In this document: in pieces, positions 1 through 8,555 of the stretch | Numbering within the stretch: position 1 is the stretch's first letter | Layout: every line of letters begins with the position of its first letter | Assembly: GCF_963682185.1 (NCBI RefSeq) | Contig: NZ_OY821667.1 | Coordinates: 4,663,501-4,727,500 of the forward strand | Direction: 5' to 3' | From: an uncultured Cohaesibacter sp. | GTDB taxonomy: Bacteria; Pseudomonadota; Alphaproteobacteria; Rhizobiales; Cohaesibacteraceae | Length of the DNA: 64,000 nt | Made by a program: the position numbers and the translations under genes | Notes under the pieces: model-generated | Told to the model about the DNA's origin: nothing | The model's database searches: none | What the model saw: only the letters and a program-made list of their open reading frames with translations

Positions 1-771
1 ATTATCCGCACCAGTATCGTTGGCTTCATTGCCGGTGTTCTGCCCGGTGCCGGAGCCTCCTTGGGGTCCTTCATTTCCTATTCCATGGAAAAGCGTCTGC
101 TCGACAAGAATGGCACCTTCGGTAAAGGTGACCCGCGTGGTGTGGCTGCGCCTGAAGCGGGCAACAACGCTGCTGCCGGTGGTGCTCTGGTTCCAATGCT
201 GGCGCTCGGTGTTCCCGGCTCTGGCACGACCGCCGTTCTTCTGGCGGTTCTGCTGGCGCTTAACATCACGCCCGGTCCATTGCTCTTTGCCAACAACCCT
301 GATGTGGTCTGGGGCCTGATTGCTGCGCTCTTCATCGGCAACTTCATCCTGCTGCTGCTCAACATTCCGTTCGTGGGGATCTTTATCCGCGTGCTGCTGG
401 TGCCGCCGCGCATCCTGATGCCGATCGTTGCAATGGTCAGCTTTGTCGGGATCTACGGCATTGCCGGGTCCAGCTTCGATCTTCTGATCATGGTGGCCTT
501 CGGTGTCGTCGGTTGGCTGTTCCGCAAGCTTGATGTGCCGCTGGTGCCGGTCATTCTCGGGGTGCTGTTGGGCAACAATATGGAAAGCAACCTGCGCCGC
601 GCCATTACCATTTCTGATGGTGACTGGACGGTTCTGTTCGCAAGCCCGCTCGCGATCACCCTGTGGTCGATCTCGATCATCGGCTTTGTGCTCCCTATCT
701 TCGTCAGCCGCTTCATGCCCAAGAAACCAAAACCGGTTTCTGCTGAAGCTGAAGAGGAAGTATCCAATTAA
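1..771 (+). CDS. tctA: TctA family tripartite tricarboxylate transporter large permease (5' truncated)
   Basis: This is the C-terminal part of the large membrane subunit of a tripartite tricarboxylate transporter. The reading frame is open from the first base of the window, so the gene starts outside it. The visible 256 residues begin inside the conserved glycine-rich stretch GVLPGAGASLGSF and continue with the family motifs APEAGNNAAAGGALVPMLAL and LGVPGSGTTAVLL, followed by hydrophobic segments and a charged cytoplasmic tail rich in Lys and Glu. TctA works with the small membrane protein TctB and the periplasmic binding protein TctC, which should lie upstream. The citrate lyase operon starts 454 bases downstream on the same strand, so citrate is the most likely substrate. 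That is inference from context, because the family also carries other carboxylates. Confidence 0.93.
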   Translation: MIRTSIVGFIAGVLPGAGASLGSFISYSMEKRLLDKNGTFGKGDPRGVAAPEAGNNAAAGGALVPMLALGVPGSGTTAVLLAVLLALNITPGPLLFANNPDVVWGLIAALFIGNFILLLLNIPFVGIFIRVLLVPPRILMPIVAMVSFVGIYGIAGSSFDLLIMVAFGVVGWLFRKLDVPLVPVILGVLLGNNMESNLRRAITISDGDWTVLFASPLAITLWSISIIGFVLPIFVSRFMPKKPKPVSAEAEEEVSN

Positions 772-844
772 GACGCATCTCCCGGTCCGACATAATAAAC
801 CAGTCCCCCAACGATAACGGATCGGGATTTGCATCAGAAACAAG

Positions 845-873
845 GGGAGTGCCGGCCTTGGGTTGGCACTCTC
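845..873 (+). terminator. Putative terminator after tctA
   Basis: A hairpin with a seven-base perfect stem (GAGTGCC at 847-853, GGCACTC at 865-871) and an 11-base loop lies about 75 bases after the tctA stop codon. Two further pairs extend the stem. The following T stretch is short, so termination may be incomplete. The rest of 772-1225 holds no convincing gene. A minus-strand frame at 834-1073 would encode one hydrophobic helix, but its 3' end runs through this hairpin. No clear promoter for citC was recognised. Confidence 0.5.
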
Positions 874-1225
874 TTAAAAGCCCTCAAAGGAAAGCAATCC
901 GATTTCTTCGACAAAATCACAGTTTTTTTGGCTAAATTGCTGCGATTATGACCTCGGTCAGAGACTTGACGGAAATATCGGATAAAAAGGGCGATTAATA
1001 TGATTGCGACTGTGACTGCGAAAGTGGCCATAAGTGAAAAACCGGCAATCAATGAGGGTGGATGAAACCGCAATCAACAAGGAATGAGAATATCCATTGT
1101 CACTGTCCGCAATCCTGCGACGATCTCTCTCCTAGCCGATTAATGTCAGGGTGCCATGGTGCCACTGAGAGGCTTTCAGACGGTGTGACAATGTAAATTC
1201 TGATTGCTCAAACGGCTAAAGGAAT

Positions 1226-2260
1226 GTGCTAGTGAGCGACGGATTGGAATTCTTGACGGTTGAACCGGCCTCTGACCCTGTGGCCCGAAGGGAAATCGTC
1301 GACCTGCTGGCCAGTTGCGGCCTTGATTACGAGAAGCAAATCGAGTTTTTCGTAACAGCGCGGCAGGAAGGGCGGCTCGTAGCCTGTGCAGGCTTCGAAA
1401 AAGGCATCATCAAGGATGTTGCCATTTGCCAGACGCTGCGAGGCAGCGCGATCAGCCTGCGGCTCGTTAGCGAGGTAACCTATCTCGCCCATAGTCAGGG
1501 ATATCAAATTCTTTTCGTCTATACCGAGCCGCATAATGCGGATTTCTTTTTGGGCTGCGGCTTCTATCCGCTGGTCGAAGTGCCCGGACAGACGGCCCTG
1601 CTAGAGAATACGCCGGTCGGTATCAAGAATTATTGTGCCTCTCTGGCCCGCTACAAGGTGGAGGGGGATAAGATTGGCTGCGTGGTAGCCAACGCCAATC
1701 CCTTTACGCTCGGTCACCTCTATCTGATTACCGAAGCAGCGAAATCCTGTGATTGGCTCCACCTGTTCATCGTCAAGGAAGATGCCTCGCTCTTCTCCTA
1801 TCATGATCGCTTCATGCTGGCCAAGGAGATGACCAAGGACATTCCCAATCTCACCTTGCATGGTGGCTCGAAATATATGGTCTCGCGGGCCACGTTCCCG
1901 GCCTATTTCTTCAAGGACAAAGGCATGGTCGGTCAATGCCGCACCGCGGTCGATCTGTTGCTCTTCCGCAAATATATCGCCCCGGCCCTTGGCGTGACCC
2001 ACCGCTTTGTCGGCACCGAGCCATTCTGCGATACCACGCGCAAATACAACAATGACATGAAATTCTGGCTCCAGGAGCCGAGCTCCATAGCCCATTCCAT
2101 CGAGGTGGTTGAGCTGGAGCGCACCAAGCGCAGCGGCATCGCCGTTTCCGCTTCAGAAGTGCGCCGCCTGTTGGCGGGAGGAAACTTTGAAAAGATCAAG
2201 GAGTTCGTACCCAAACCGACCTTTGATCTGATCATGAATAAATATGCCACATCAGTTTGA
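1226..2260 (+). CDS. citC: [Citrate (pro-3S)-lyase] ligase CitC
   Basis: CitC acetylates the thiol of the prosthetic group on the acyl carrier subunit CitD, using acetate and ATP, and so activates citrate lyase. The protein has 344 residues, normal for the family. An N-terminal GNAT-like region (about 1-130) precedes a nucleotidylyltransferase domain. That domain opens with NANPFTLGHLYLI, where TLGH stands for the HxGH-type ATP-binding motif, and ends with a SASEVRRLL segment typical of the family. The start is a GTG at 1226, and a second in-frame GTG lies at 1232; no strong ribosome site separates them. It is the first gene of the cit operon, with 61 bases to the start of citD. Confidence 0.93.
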   Translation: MLVSDGLEFLTVEPASDPVARREIVDLLASCGLDYEKQIEFFVTARQEGRLVACAGFEKGIIKDVAICQTLRGSAISLRLVSEVTYLAHSQGYQILFVYTEPHNADFFLGCGFYPLVEVPGQTALLENTPVGIKNYCASLARYKVEGDKIGCVVANANPFTLGHLYLITEAAKSCDWLHLFIVKEDASLFSYHDRFMLAKEMTKDIPNLTLHGGSKYMVSRATFPAYFFKDKGMVGQCRTAVDLLLFRKYIAPALGVTHRFVGTEPFCDTTRKYNNDMKFWLQEPSSIAHSIEVVELERTKRSGIAVSASEVRRLLAGGNFEKIKEFVPKPTFDLIMNKYATSV

Positions 2261-2321
2261 CAGCTGACGGCCTGTCGCCGCCATGCGTGCCATCGATTTT
2301 AAAAATCTAAAGGAGCGAAAC

Positions 2322-2618
2322 ATGCAGATCATACAGGAGGCGTTGGCGGGGACACTCGAATCGAGCGATCTCTTTGTCAGGGTCTCACCGTCAGAAGGAC
2401 CGCTTGAATTGATCCTGAACAGCGAAGTTCAGCACCAGTTCGGCGACCAGATCCGAAAGGTCGCGCAAGAGACTTTTGCAAAGCTCGGCGTGTCCGAAGG
2501 GGCCACCGTAATCATTGAAGACAAGGGCGCGCTGGATTGCGTGATCGAAGCCCGCCTGGAAGCCGCTCTTCTGCGCGCCGCAGGTGATAAGTCGGTAGAG
2601 TGGGAGGCCCTGTCATGA
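2322..2618 (+). CDS. citD: Citrate lyase acyl carrier protein (gamma subunit) CitD
   Basis: CitD carries the phosphoribosyl-dephospho-CoA prosthetic group that shuttles the acetyl and citryl thioesters between CitF and CitE. The protein has 98 residues and aligns end to end with known CitD. The attachment serine is Ser14 in AGTLESSD, and the C-terminal signature [17 protein letters not shown] is present. The ATG at 2322 was chosen over the in-frame ATG at 2283 because AGGAG at 2311-2315 sits at the right distance and the shorter protein matches family length. The stop overlaps the citE start as ATGA. Confidence 0.93.
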   Translation: MQIIQEALAGTLESSDLFVRVSPSEGPLELILNSEVQHQFGDQIRKVAQETFAKLGVSEGATVIIEDKGALDCVIEARLEAALLRAAGDKSVEWEALS

Positions 2619-3487
2619 CTTTGCGTCGTTCCATGTTGTTCATCCCCGGCTCCAATGCCGCGATGATCTCGACCGCTTTCGTCTTCAAGCCGGACTCGGT
2701 CATGTTCGATCTTGAGGATGCGGTATCCCTGCGCGAAAAGGATGCTGCCCGTCTGTTGGTCTATCACACCCTCAAATCATCGCTTTATGATGGAATTGAG
2801 CGAGTTGTCCGTATCAACCCATTGTCGACGCCATATGGCAAGGATGATCTCGAGGCCGCCGTGCGCGGCGGCGCCGACGTCATCCGCCTGCCCAAGACAG
2901 AAACGGCCGATGATGTGAAGGAGCTGGAAACCTGCGTTGAGGCGCTCGAGCGCAAATGCGGCCGCGAAGTTGGCTCGACATTGCTCATGGCTGCCATTGA
3001 ATCTGCGTCCGGTGTGATCAACTCGGTCGCCATTGCCACCGCTTCCAAACGCCTGATGGGCATTGCTGTGGCCGGCTTTGACTATGTGGTCGACATGCAG
3101 ACCGAACGCGGCGATGGCTCTGAGCTGTTCTATGCCCGCTGCGCCGTGTTGCACGCAGCCCGTGCCGCCAAGATCGATGCCTTCGATGTCGTCTATTCCG
3201 ACATCAACAATGAGGAAGGCTTCCTCAAGGAAGTCGACGTCATCAAACGGCTTGGCTTCAACGGCAAATCATTGATCAATCCGCGTCAGATCGAACTCTT
3301 GCACAATGCCTACGCCCCAACACAGGAAGATGTCGATTATGCCAACCGTGTCGTTGCCGCGGCTGAAAAGGCAGAGACCGAAGGGCTGGGGGTCATCGCG
3401 CTCAATGGCAAGATGATCGATGCGCCCATCGTGGATAGCGCCAAACGAGTTCTGAGCCGCGCTCAGGCTTCCGGCGTGAGACGATAG
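2615..3487 (+). CDS. citE: Citrate lyase beta subunit (citryl-CoA lyase) CitE
   Basis: CitE cleaves the citryl thioester on CitD into oxaloacetate and the acetyl thioester. The 290-residue protein belongs to the HpcH/HpaI aldolase/citrate lyase family. It begins with [14 protein letters not shown] and contains the [13 protein letters not shown] segment with Mg2+-binding acidic residues, [11 protein letters not shown], and the C-terminal [19 protein letters not shown] signature. Similarity to enterobacterial CitE is high along the whole length. The ATG at 2615 overlaps the citD stop and is preceded by GGGAGG near 2602, so translation is probably coupled. citF follows after 12 bases. Confidence 0.96.
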   Translation: MTLRRSMLFIPGSNAAMISTAFVFKPDSVMFDLEDAVSLREKDAARLLVYHTLKSSLYDGIERVVRINPLSTPYGKDDLEAAVRGGADVIRLPKTETADDVKELETCVEALERKCGREVGSTLLMAAIESASGVINSVAIATASKRLMGIAVAGFDYVVDMQTERGDGSELFYARCAVLHAARAAKIDAFDVVYSDINNEEGFLKEVDVIKRLGFNGKSLINPRQIELLHNAYAPTQEDVDYANRVVAAAEKAETEGLGVIALNGKMIDAPIVDSAKRVLSRAQASGVRR

Positions 3488-3499
3488 GGAGGGCTGACA

Positions 3500-5020
3500 A
3501 TGGACAAGAACAATCATTCGACTCCGGGGAGGAGCGAGACGGTGGCAGAACCAGAACTGTTTCAGGGCTTTGCAGCAAAAATTCCTTATCTGGCCGATCC
3601 AGTCGCCAAGCTTGATCGCAAGCTGGTCGATACGGTGCAGGAAGCTGTGCGCCGTGTGGGCCTCAAGGACGGAATGACCATTTCCTTCCACCATGCCTAT
3701 CGCGAGGGCGACAAGGTCATCAATATGGTGGTGCAGATCCTTGCCGATATGGGCTTCAAGGATCTGACGCTGGCTTCTTCCTCGCTGGTCTCTGCCAACG
3801 CGCCGCTTATTGAGCATATCAAGAATGGCGTGATCCGGAAGATCTACACCTCCGGCATGCGTGGCAAGCTGGCCGATGCCATCTCCCACGGGCTGATGGA
3901 CGAACCGATTACCGTGCATTCTCACGGGGGGCGCTGCGCTCTCATCGAAACCGGTGAAATCAACATCGACGTCGCCTTTATCGGCGTTTCGGCATGCGAT
4001 GCCTATGGCAACGCCAACGGCTTTTCAGGGCGCTCACGCTGCGGGTCGCTGGGCTATGCCATGGTCGATGCCTATTTCGCCAAGAATGTCATTATGCTGA
4101 CCGAGGAAATCGTCGCCTATCCGAATGCCCCGGCCAGCATTCGTCAGGATCAGGTGGACTGGATCGTGCAGGTGGATGAGGTCGGTGATCCGGCCAAGAT
4201 CTCCGTTGGTGCCGCCCGTGCCACGACCAACCCGCGCGAGCTGCTGATTGCGCGCCTGTCGGCAGAAGTCATGGAGCATGGGGGCTATTTCAAGGATGGC
4301 TTTTCCATGCAGACCGGTACCGGCGGCTCGTCCACGGCAACGGTCCGCTTCCTGGAAGATCGCATGCGCCATTTGGACATCAAGGCCCAATGGGCGCTTG
4401 GCGGTCAGACCGGTGGTATGGTCGATTTGCACAATAAGGGCCTGATCGGCACATTGCTCGACACACAGAGCTTTGATGCGGTGGCCGCCCGTTCGCTGGA
4501 ATCCTCGCCCAACCATGTTGAGATTTCGGCTCACTATTACGCAAGTCCCATGTCGAAAGGGGCTGTGGTGGATCGGCTGGATATGGTGATCCTGTCGGCA
4601 CTGGAAATCGATCTTGATTTCAACGTCAATGTGTTGACCGGTTCTGATGGTGTCATGCGAGGCGCCTCTGGCGGCCATTGCGATACCGCAGCTGGGGCCA
4701 AATTGTCCATCGTGGCCGCGCCGCTTATCCGCTCGCGCATCCCGACCGTGGTCAAGAATGTCACCACGCGGGTTACGCCGGGCGAAACGGTCGGTGTGCT
4801 GGTCACAGATCACGGCATAGCCGTCAACCCGAACCGACCAGACGTGGAAGAGCGGCTGCGCGCTGCCAATCTGCCGGTTCGCACCATGGAAGAACTCTAT
4901 CAGCGGGCGATCTCGATTACGGGTGAACCCAAGCCGATCGAGTTCCTCGACAAGGTGGTCGGCGTTGTCCGCTATCGTGATGGCACTGTGATCGACACCG
5001 TGCGTCAGGTTGCCAAATGA
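3500..5020 (+). CDS. citF: Citrate lyase alpha subunit (citrate CoA-transferase) CitF
   Basis: CitF exchanges the acetyl group on the CitD prosthetic arm for citrate, forming citryl-CitD. The 506-residue protein is colinear with enterobacterial CitF. It shows LKDGMTISFHHAYREGD near the N terminus, LTLASSSLVSANAPL, HSHGGRCALIETGEINIDVA, ATTNPRELLIARLSAEV and the C-terminal NVNVLTGSDGVMRGASGGHC and VVRYRDGTVIDTV blocks. A ribosome site (GGGAGGG, about 3487-3493) precedes the ATG. The stop overlaps the citG start as ATGA. Confidence 0.96.
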   Translation: MDKNNHSTPGRSETVAEPELFQGFAAKIPYLADPVAKLDRKLVDTVQEAVRRVGLKDGMTISFHHAYREGDKVINMVVQILADMGFKDLTLASSSLVSANAPLIEHIKNGVIRKIYTSGMRGKLADAISHGLMDEPITVHSHGGRCALIETGEINIDVAFIGVSACDAYGNANGFSGRSRCGSLGYAMVDAYFAKNVIMLTEEIVAYPNAPASIRQDQVDWIVQVDEVGDPAKISVGAARATTNPRELLIARLSAEVMEHGGYFKDGFSMQTGTGGSSTATVRFLEDRMRHLDIKAQWALGGQTGGMVDLHNKGLIGTLLDTQSFDAVAARSLESSPNHVEISAHYYASPMSKGAVVDRLDMVILSALEIDLDFNVNVLTGSDGVMRGASGGHCDTAAGAKLSIVAAPLIRSRIPTVVKNVTTRVTPGETVGVLVTDHGIAVNPNRPDVEERLRAANLPVRTMEELYQRAISITGEPKPIEFLDKVVGVVRYRDGTVIDTVRQVAK

Positions 5021-6048
5021 CAAGTGGGTCCTTCATGGATGAGGAGATAGGTGAGGGCGATCTTAAGGAAGTGATTAGTGATCCTTCTTTGGAGATCGCC
5101 ACTGCGCCAACCTATGGACTATTGAAACAGGAACAACTGGGGATATCGATTTCTCCTGTTGCCCCTGCGTGGTCGTCCCTGCCGGAGCGCCTTGCCGACC
5201 TTGTCCATGAAGCCCTCGTTGCCGAAGCAACCCTCACGCCAAAGCCGGGGCTTGTGGATGCCCGCAACAACGGCTCGCACAAGGATATGACGCTGGCGAC
5301 CTTTCTTGCCAGTGCCGACGCGTTGCGCCCTCTGATGGCGTCATTCGTCAAGGCGGGCATGGAAACAGCGGGTGATCCTGCTTCTGTTGCGCTGCAGGCT
5401 CTGCGCGGACACGGTCTTATCTGCGAAGAGGCAATGAATGAGGCTACCAGCGGTATCAATACACACAAGGGCGGCATCTTCGCTTTTGGCCTGTTGCTCG
5501 GCGCAGCCGGACGTTGCCTCGGGCGCGGGGAAGGACTCTCGGTCTCTGGGCTTTGTGGCGAAGCCTCGCGAATGGTCAAGGGGCTGGTGAAACGAGAGCT
5601 CGCCAACCGCGTAAAGACTGCCAACACCGCTGGGGAATATATCTATCGTCGCTATGGCCTCACTGGCGCTCGGGGCGAAGCGGAAAGCGGCTTTGAATTG
5701 GTGCGGCTCTATGCTCTTCCTGCCTTTCTTTGCTCAAGAGAGGCAGGGCAGGACGAGGACACCGCGTTGCTTGCTGCTCTGCTCGAATTGCTCATCCGCA
5801 ACAGGGATACCAATCTGGTTGCCCGTGGCGGCATGGAAGGACTGTTTTTCGTGCGCCGCGAAGCGCAACGGCTCAAGGGGCAGGGCGGTGTTTTTGCCCC
5901 GGATTTCCAAGCAAGGCTGATGGCCATGGATGAAGCGCTCATTCACCGGAATCTCAGTCCCGGCGGGAGCGCTGACTTGCTAGGTGTTACCCTCTTTCTT
6001 GCACGCATCGATGCGATGGGGTTGTCGGCAAGCACGGAGGCCCCATGA
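5017..6048 (+). CDS. citG: Triphosphoribosyl-dephospho-CoA synthase CitG
   Basis: CitG makes 2'-(5''-triphosphoribosyl)-3'-dephospho-CoA, the precursor of the citrate lyase prosthetic group, from dephospho-CoA and ATP. The 343-residue protein shows the family motifs TPKPGLVDARNNGSH, GINTHKGGIFAFGLLL and NLSPGGSADLLGV. An N-terminal extension of about 50 residues, acidic and without motifs, makes it longer than the roughly 290-residue E. coli enzyme. A shorter start inside it cannot be excluded, but the ATG at 5017 overlaps the citF stop (ATGA). The gene order is G before X; in E. coli citX precedes citG. Confidence 0.92.
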   Translation: MTSGSFMDEEIGEGDLKEVISDPSLEIATAPTYGLLKQEQLGISISPVAPAWSSLPERLADLVHEALVAEATLTPKPGLVDARNNGSHKDMTLATFLASADALRPLMASFVKAGMETAGDPASVALQALRGHGLICEEAMNEATSGINTHKGGIFAFGLLLGAAGRCLGRGEGLSVSGLCGEASRMVKGLVKRELANRVKTANTAGEYIYRRYGLTGARGEAESGFELVRLYALPAFLCSREAGQDEDTALLAALLELLIRNRDTNLVARGGMEGLFFVRREAQRLKGQGGVFAPDFQARLMAMDEALIHRNLSPGGSADLLGVTLFLARIDAMGLSASTEAP

Positions 6049-6584
6049 AAGAACCCTGTTGGACCGATGGCCCGGAGGTCGCCCTTAAGGATATGCTGCT
6101 GGCCCGCGAACGGCGGGTGCGTCGGCGCGAAGATGGCCTCGCTCACTATCGCATGCCGACAATCACCTTTTCCGTCGTCATGCCCGGGCCGGTAAAATTG
6201 TGCCCCATGAGCGAGTTACTCGCCAAGGAGGCAGAGCGGGCCGTGCATGAAAAGCTCTCGGCTAAGGGCTGGGAGAATCACATGCTCTGGTCTCAGAATG
6301 CCTCCACTGGCCCGGAGGCGTTATTCGCTGTTGCCAGTGAGGCGGATCAGCTCAAAAAGGCGATGGTCGAGCTGGAAGAAAGTCACCCGCTAGGGCGACT
6401 ATGGGATCTTGATGTCCATGGCGCGGACGGGCGAGCGGTTTCCCGTCGGGATATCGGCATGACGCCACGACGGTGTCTCATTTGCGATCAGCCAGCGCAC
6501 GCCTGCGCCCGCTCGCGGACCCATGAAATAGGGGACATTATAAGGGCCATGGAAGAAAGAATGCGAAGCTATTTGGAAAAATAA
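6045..6584 (+). CDS. citX: Apo-citrate lyase phosphoribosyl-dephospho-CoA transferase CitX
   Basis: CitX transfers the prosthetic-group precursor made by CitG to Ser14 of CitD. The 179-residue protein matches the family over its length: LLARERRVRRRE near the N terminus, TFSVVMPGPVK, the block ELEESHPLGRLWDLDV, and RRDIGMTPRRCLICDQPAH with the conserved cysteine pair CLIC. The start overlaps the citG stop as ATGA. It is the last gene of the operon, and a hairpin lies about 100 bases downstream. Confidence 0.93.
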   Translation: MKEPCWTDGPEVALKDMLLARERRVRRREDGLAHYRMPTITFSVVMPGPVKLCPMSELLAKEAERAVHEKLSAKGWENHMLWSQNASTGPEALFAVASEADQLKKAMVELEESHPLGRLWDLDVHGADGRAVSRRDIGMTPRRCLICDQPAHACARSRTHEIGDIIRAMEERMRSYLEK

Positions 6585-6686
6585 AGTCAACTTTGCCAAA
6601 AGTTGTCATGCATTTTGGACGAGAGCATGCGATAGATAGCAAACACTTTTCTGAAACACAGCGTATTCTCAAAAGAAAAATAAAAG

Positions 6687-6710
6687 AAACAATGCGTTAG
6701 CATTGTGTTT
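6687..6710 (+). terminator. Putative terminator of the cit operon
   Basis: A perfect seven-base stem, ACAATGC (6689-6695) and GCATTGT (6700-6706), closes a four-base GTTA loop. It is flanked by A-rich sequence upstream and GTTT downstream. The T run is weak. The hairpin lies 103 bases past the citX stop codon and before the next gene. Confidence 0.5.
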
Positions 6711-6844
6711 CATCCTGTCCGAGAGGTTCGTTGCGCTGGGCTCTCAAAGAGAATGGCCATCTCTCAAGCGGGAGTTGAAGATTAGACGCGTTGGTACTAG
6801 ATTATCGACGCATACTTTCAAACATTTTTTCATGGAGTCGCCTT

Positions 6845-7438
6845 TTGATTAGACAATTGACAGATCCTGAGGTTCTGGAGGCACTCGCAACACATGCAGA
6901 ACAGTTTGATTTTGTGCTTGTTCCCGGCTTTAAAAATAGTGGACCTGAACATTGGCAGAGCTTTTGGGAGCGGGAAATCGATCTCTTCAGCCGCATTGAT
7001 CAGAGCCGCTGGGATCAGCGCGATATTGTGCTATGGATTGATGCCGTGGGAAGGCTCCTGACCAAGCGCAATCGTCCCGCCATTCTCATCGGCCATTCGC
7101 TGGGGGCGCTTGCTTCGGCCTGCGTCATAGCCCGAGGGGAGCTGAATGTGGTTGGCGGCATGTTTGTCGCCCCGGCCGAGCCCATGCGCTTTGCTGTGGA
7201 AGAACGCATTCCGCACGAAAATCTGGGTATTCCAACGGTGGTGGTTGCCAGCCATAACGACAAGCTCATCTCCTTTGCGCGCGCCAAGGGGCTGGCCGAT
7301 GGTTGGGCATCCGACTTTATCGATGTCGGGGAAGCCGGACATATCAATTCCGAGGCTGGCTTCGGTCGCTGGCCTTATGGCTTGACCATCCTTCGCGATC
7401 TCGCTGACCGCATTGTCGCCGATAAGAGCAAGGGGTGA
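6845..7438 (+). CDS. RBBP9/YdeN family serine hydrolase
   Basis: This is a small alpha/beta hydrolase of about 197 residues, cytoplasmic, of unknown substrate. It has the RBBP9/YdeN signature: LVPGFKNSGPEHWQSFWE near the N terminus, the nucleophile elbow GHSLG within LIGHSLGALAS, an Asp in the SHNDKLISF segment, and a catalytic His in EAGHINSEAGFGRWPYG. A TTG start at 6845 is proposed because GGAG at 6834-6837 lies seven bases upstream. An in-frame TTG at 6791 would add 18 residues without family similarity. It stands alone between the cit operon and the convergent sensory operon. Confidence 0.8.
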   Translation: MIRQLTDPEVLEALATHAEQFDFVLVPGFKNSGPEHWQSFWEREIDLFSRIDQSRWDQRDIVLWIDAVGRLLTKRNRPAILIGHSLGALASACVIARGELNVVGGMFVAPAEPMRFAVEERIPHENLGIPTVVVASHNDKLISFARAKGLADGWASDFIDVGEAGHINSEAGFGRWPYGLTILRDLADRIVADKSKG

Positions 7439-7448
7439 TCACGCCCGA

Positions 7449-8555
7449 TCACTGCTCTTCCGGCTTTTTGAAAATACTGTTCCAGACATCCAGAAAATAT
7501 CTGCGTTTTAGCGGGTCTTGATAGGTCAGCAAGCCGATGCCCATCTTGATTGGCAAATAGGCGTTGGTGGAATCTGCTGGCAATTTTAACCGCCGCATAT
7601 CTGGCGAAATGGGGATCAAGGCCGAGTCCCGAGCCATTTTCTCTTGCCCGGTTTCAGATAGCAGAAACTCCAGAAAGCGCTCTGCTTCTCTCTTTTTCCT
7701 CGAATGCTTGTAGATGAAGGCCGTGCGCGACATGACAATGGTATAATCCTTGAATTGGAAAATACCGACATTCGGATCCTTGGAGGCGCGCTCCAGCGCG
7801 TAGGTGCCGATGACGTTATAGCCAAGGATCAGATCGCCCGAGGCGACTGCATCCAGAATGGCAGATGTGTAGTCATAGGTGCGCATCTTTGCGCGGCTGA
7901 GCGCTTCGATCACACGGAAAATCTTGTCGCTCTGAATGGCATCTTGCGTGAAAAACAAGTAGCCCGCTCCCGACGAGGCCGCATCATAGGTGCCCACTTT
8001 CCCTTCGAAGGTGGGCAGATTATTGATCAATAGATCCGCCAGATCGGAATGGGTTTTGGGCAGCGGATAGCCCCGGAAGGCTTCCTTGTTATAGACCAGC
8101 ACAATCGGCTCATAGGTGAAGCCGTAAAGCTCGTTGCGCCATTCAGCCCAGCTTGGTGTTGCGCCTGCACGGTCGGCACTGAAGGGAGAGGCGAGCCCCT
8201 CATTGACCAGCTTGACCTGCAAGTCCATGGCTGAGCTGATGACCAGATCAATGGCGTTGTCCTTGCGGTCCCTTGCATAGAGCACATGCTCGAACAGGGC
8301 GTTGGTGGTGATTTCGTGATAGGCAATCTCGATATCCGGATTGGCCATTTCAAAAGCCCTGATGACGCTTTCAAAGGCGGCGGTGTCCGTGGTGCTCCAG
8401 ATATCGATCTCGGTCTTTTCTTGCGAGAAGGCGGCTGGTATGGCTGCCAGCATTGCTGTCAACAACACTGTGATCGCGAAAAGCATGTATTTGGCTGAGC
8501 GAGCCGAACAGACTGAAAGAGGCGAAATAGGGGCGAAGAGGCTCTGTGCGCTCAT
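7449..8555 (-). CDS. Periplasmic solute-binding protein (family 1/Fe3+-type) cotranscribed with a two-component system
   Basis: This 368-residue protein has an N-terminal hydrophobic export signal (about 22-45, ending near AAFSQEK) and a mature part resembling extracellular solute-binding proteins of the Fe3+/spermidine type. Recognisable parts are IDIWSTTDTAAFESVI, DLVISSAMDLQVKLVNEG, ELYGFTYEPIVLVYNKE and LEFLLSETGQ near the C terminus. Its start overlaps the stop of the sensor kinase gene (ATGA, 8552-8555), and no transporter permease or ATPase is adjacent. Related trios of OmpR-type regulator, TctE-like kinase and binding protein occur in proteobacteria. I infer that the protein presents a ligand to the kinase rather than feeding a transporter. 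Confidence 0.82.
   Translation of the reverse strand: MSAQSLFAPISPLSVCSARSAKYMLFAITVLLTAMLAAIPAAFSQEKTEIDIWSTTDTAAFESVIRAFEMANPDIEIAYHEITTNALFEHVLYARDRKDNAIDLVISSAMDLQVKLVNEGLASPFSADRAGATPSWAEWRNELYGFTYEPIVLVYNKEAFRGYPLPKTHSDLADLLINNLPTFEGKVGTYDAASSGAGYLFFTQDAIQSDKIFRVIEALSRAKMRTYDYTSAILDAVASGDLILGYNVIGTYALERASKDPNVGIFQFKDYTIVMSRTAFIYKHSRKKREAERFLEFLLSETGQEKMARDSALIPISPDMRRLKLPADSTNAYLPIKMGIGLLTYQDPLKRRYFLDVWNSIFKKPEEQ

Noticed and set aside
834-1073. Minus-strand 79-codon frame with one hydrophobic helix
   Set aside because: Its 3' end runs through the tctA terminator hairpin, the C-terminal half looks random, and no clear ribosome site was seen. A shorter real peptide cannot be excluded.
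4034-5023. Long minus-strand frame (329 codons) opposite citF
   Set aside because: It is exactly antisense to a well-supported enzyme gene; its composition is His/Arg-rich and shows no family motif.
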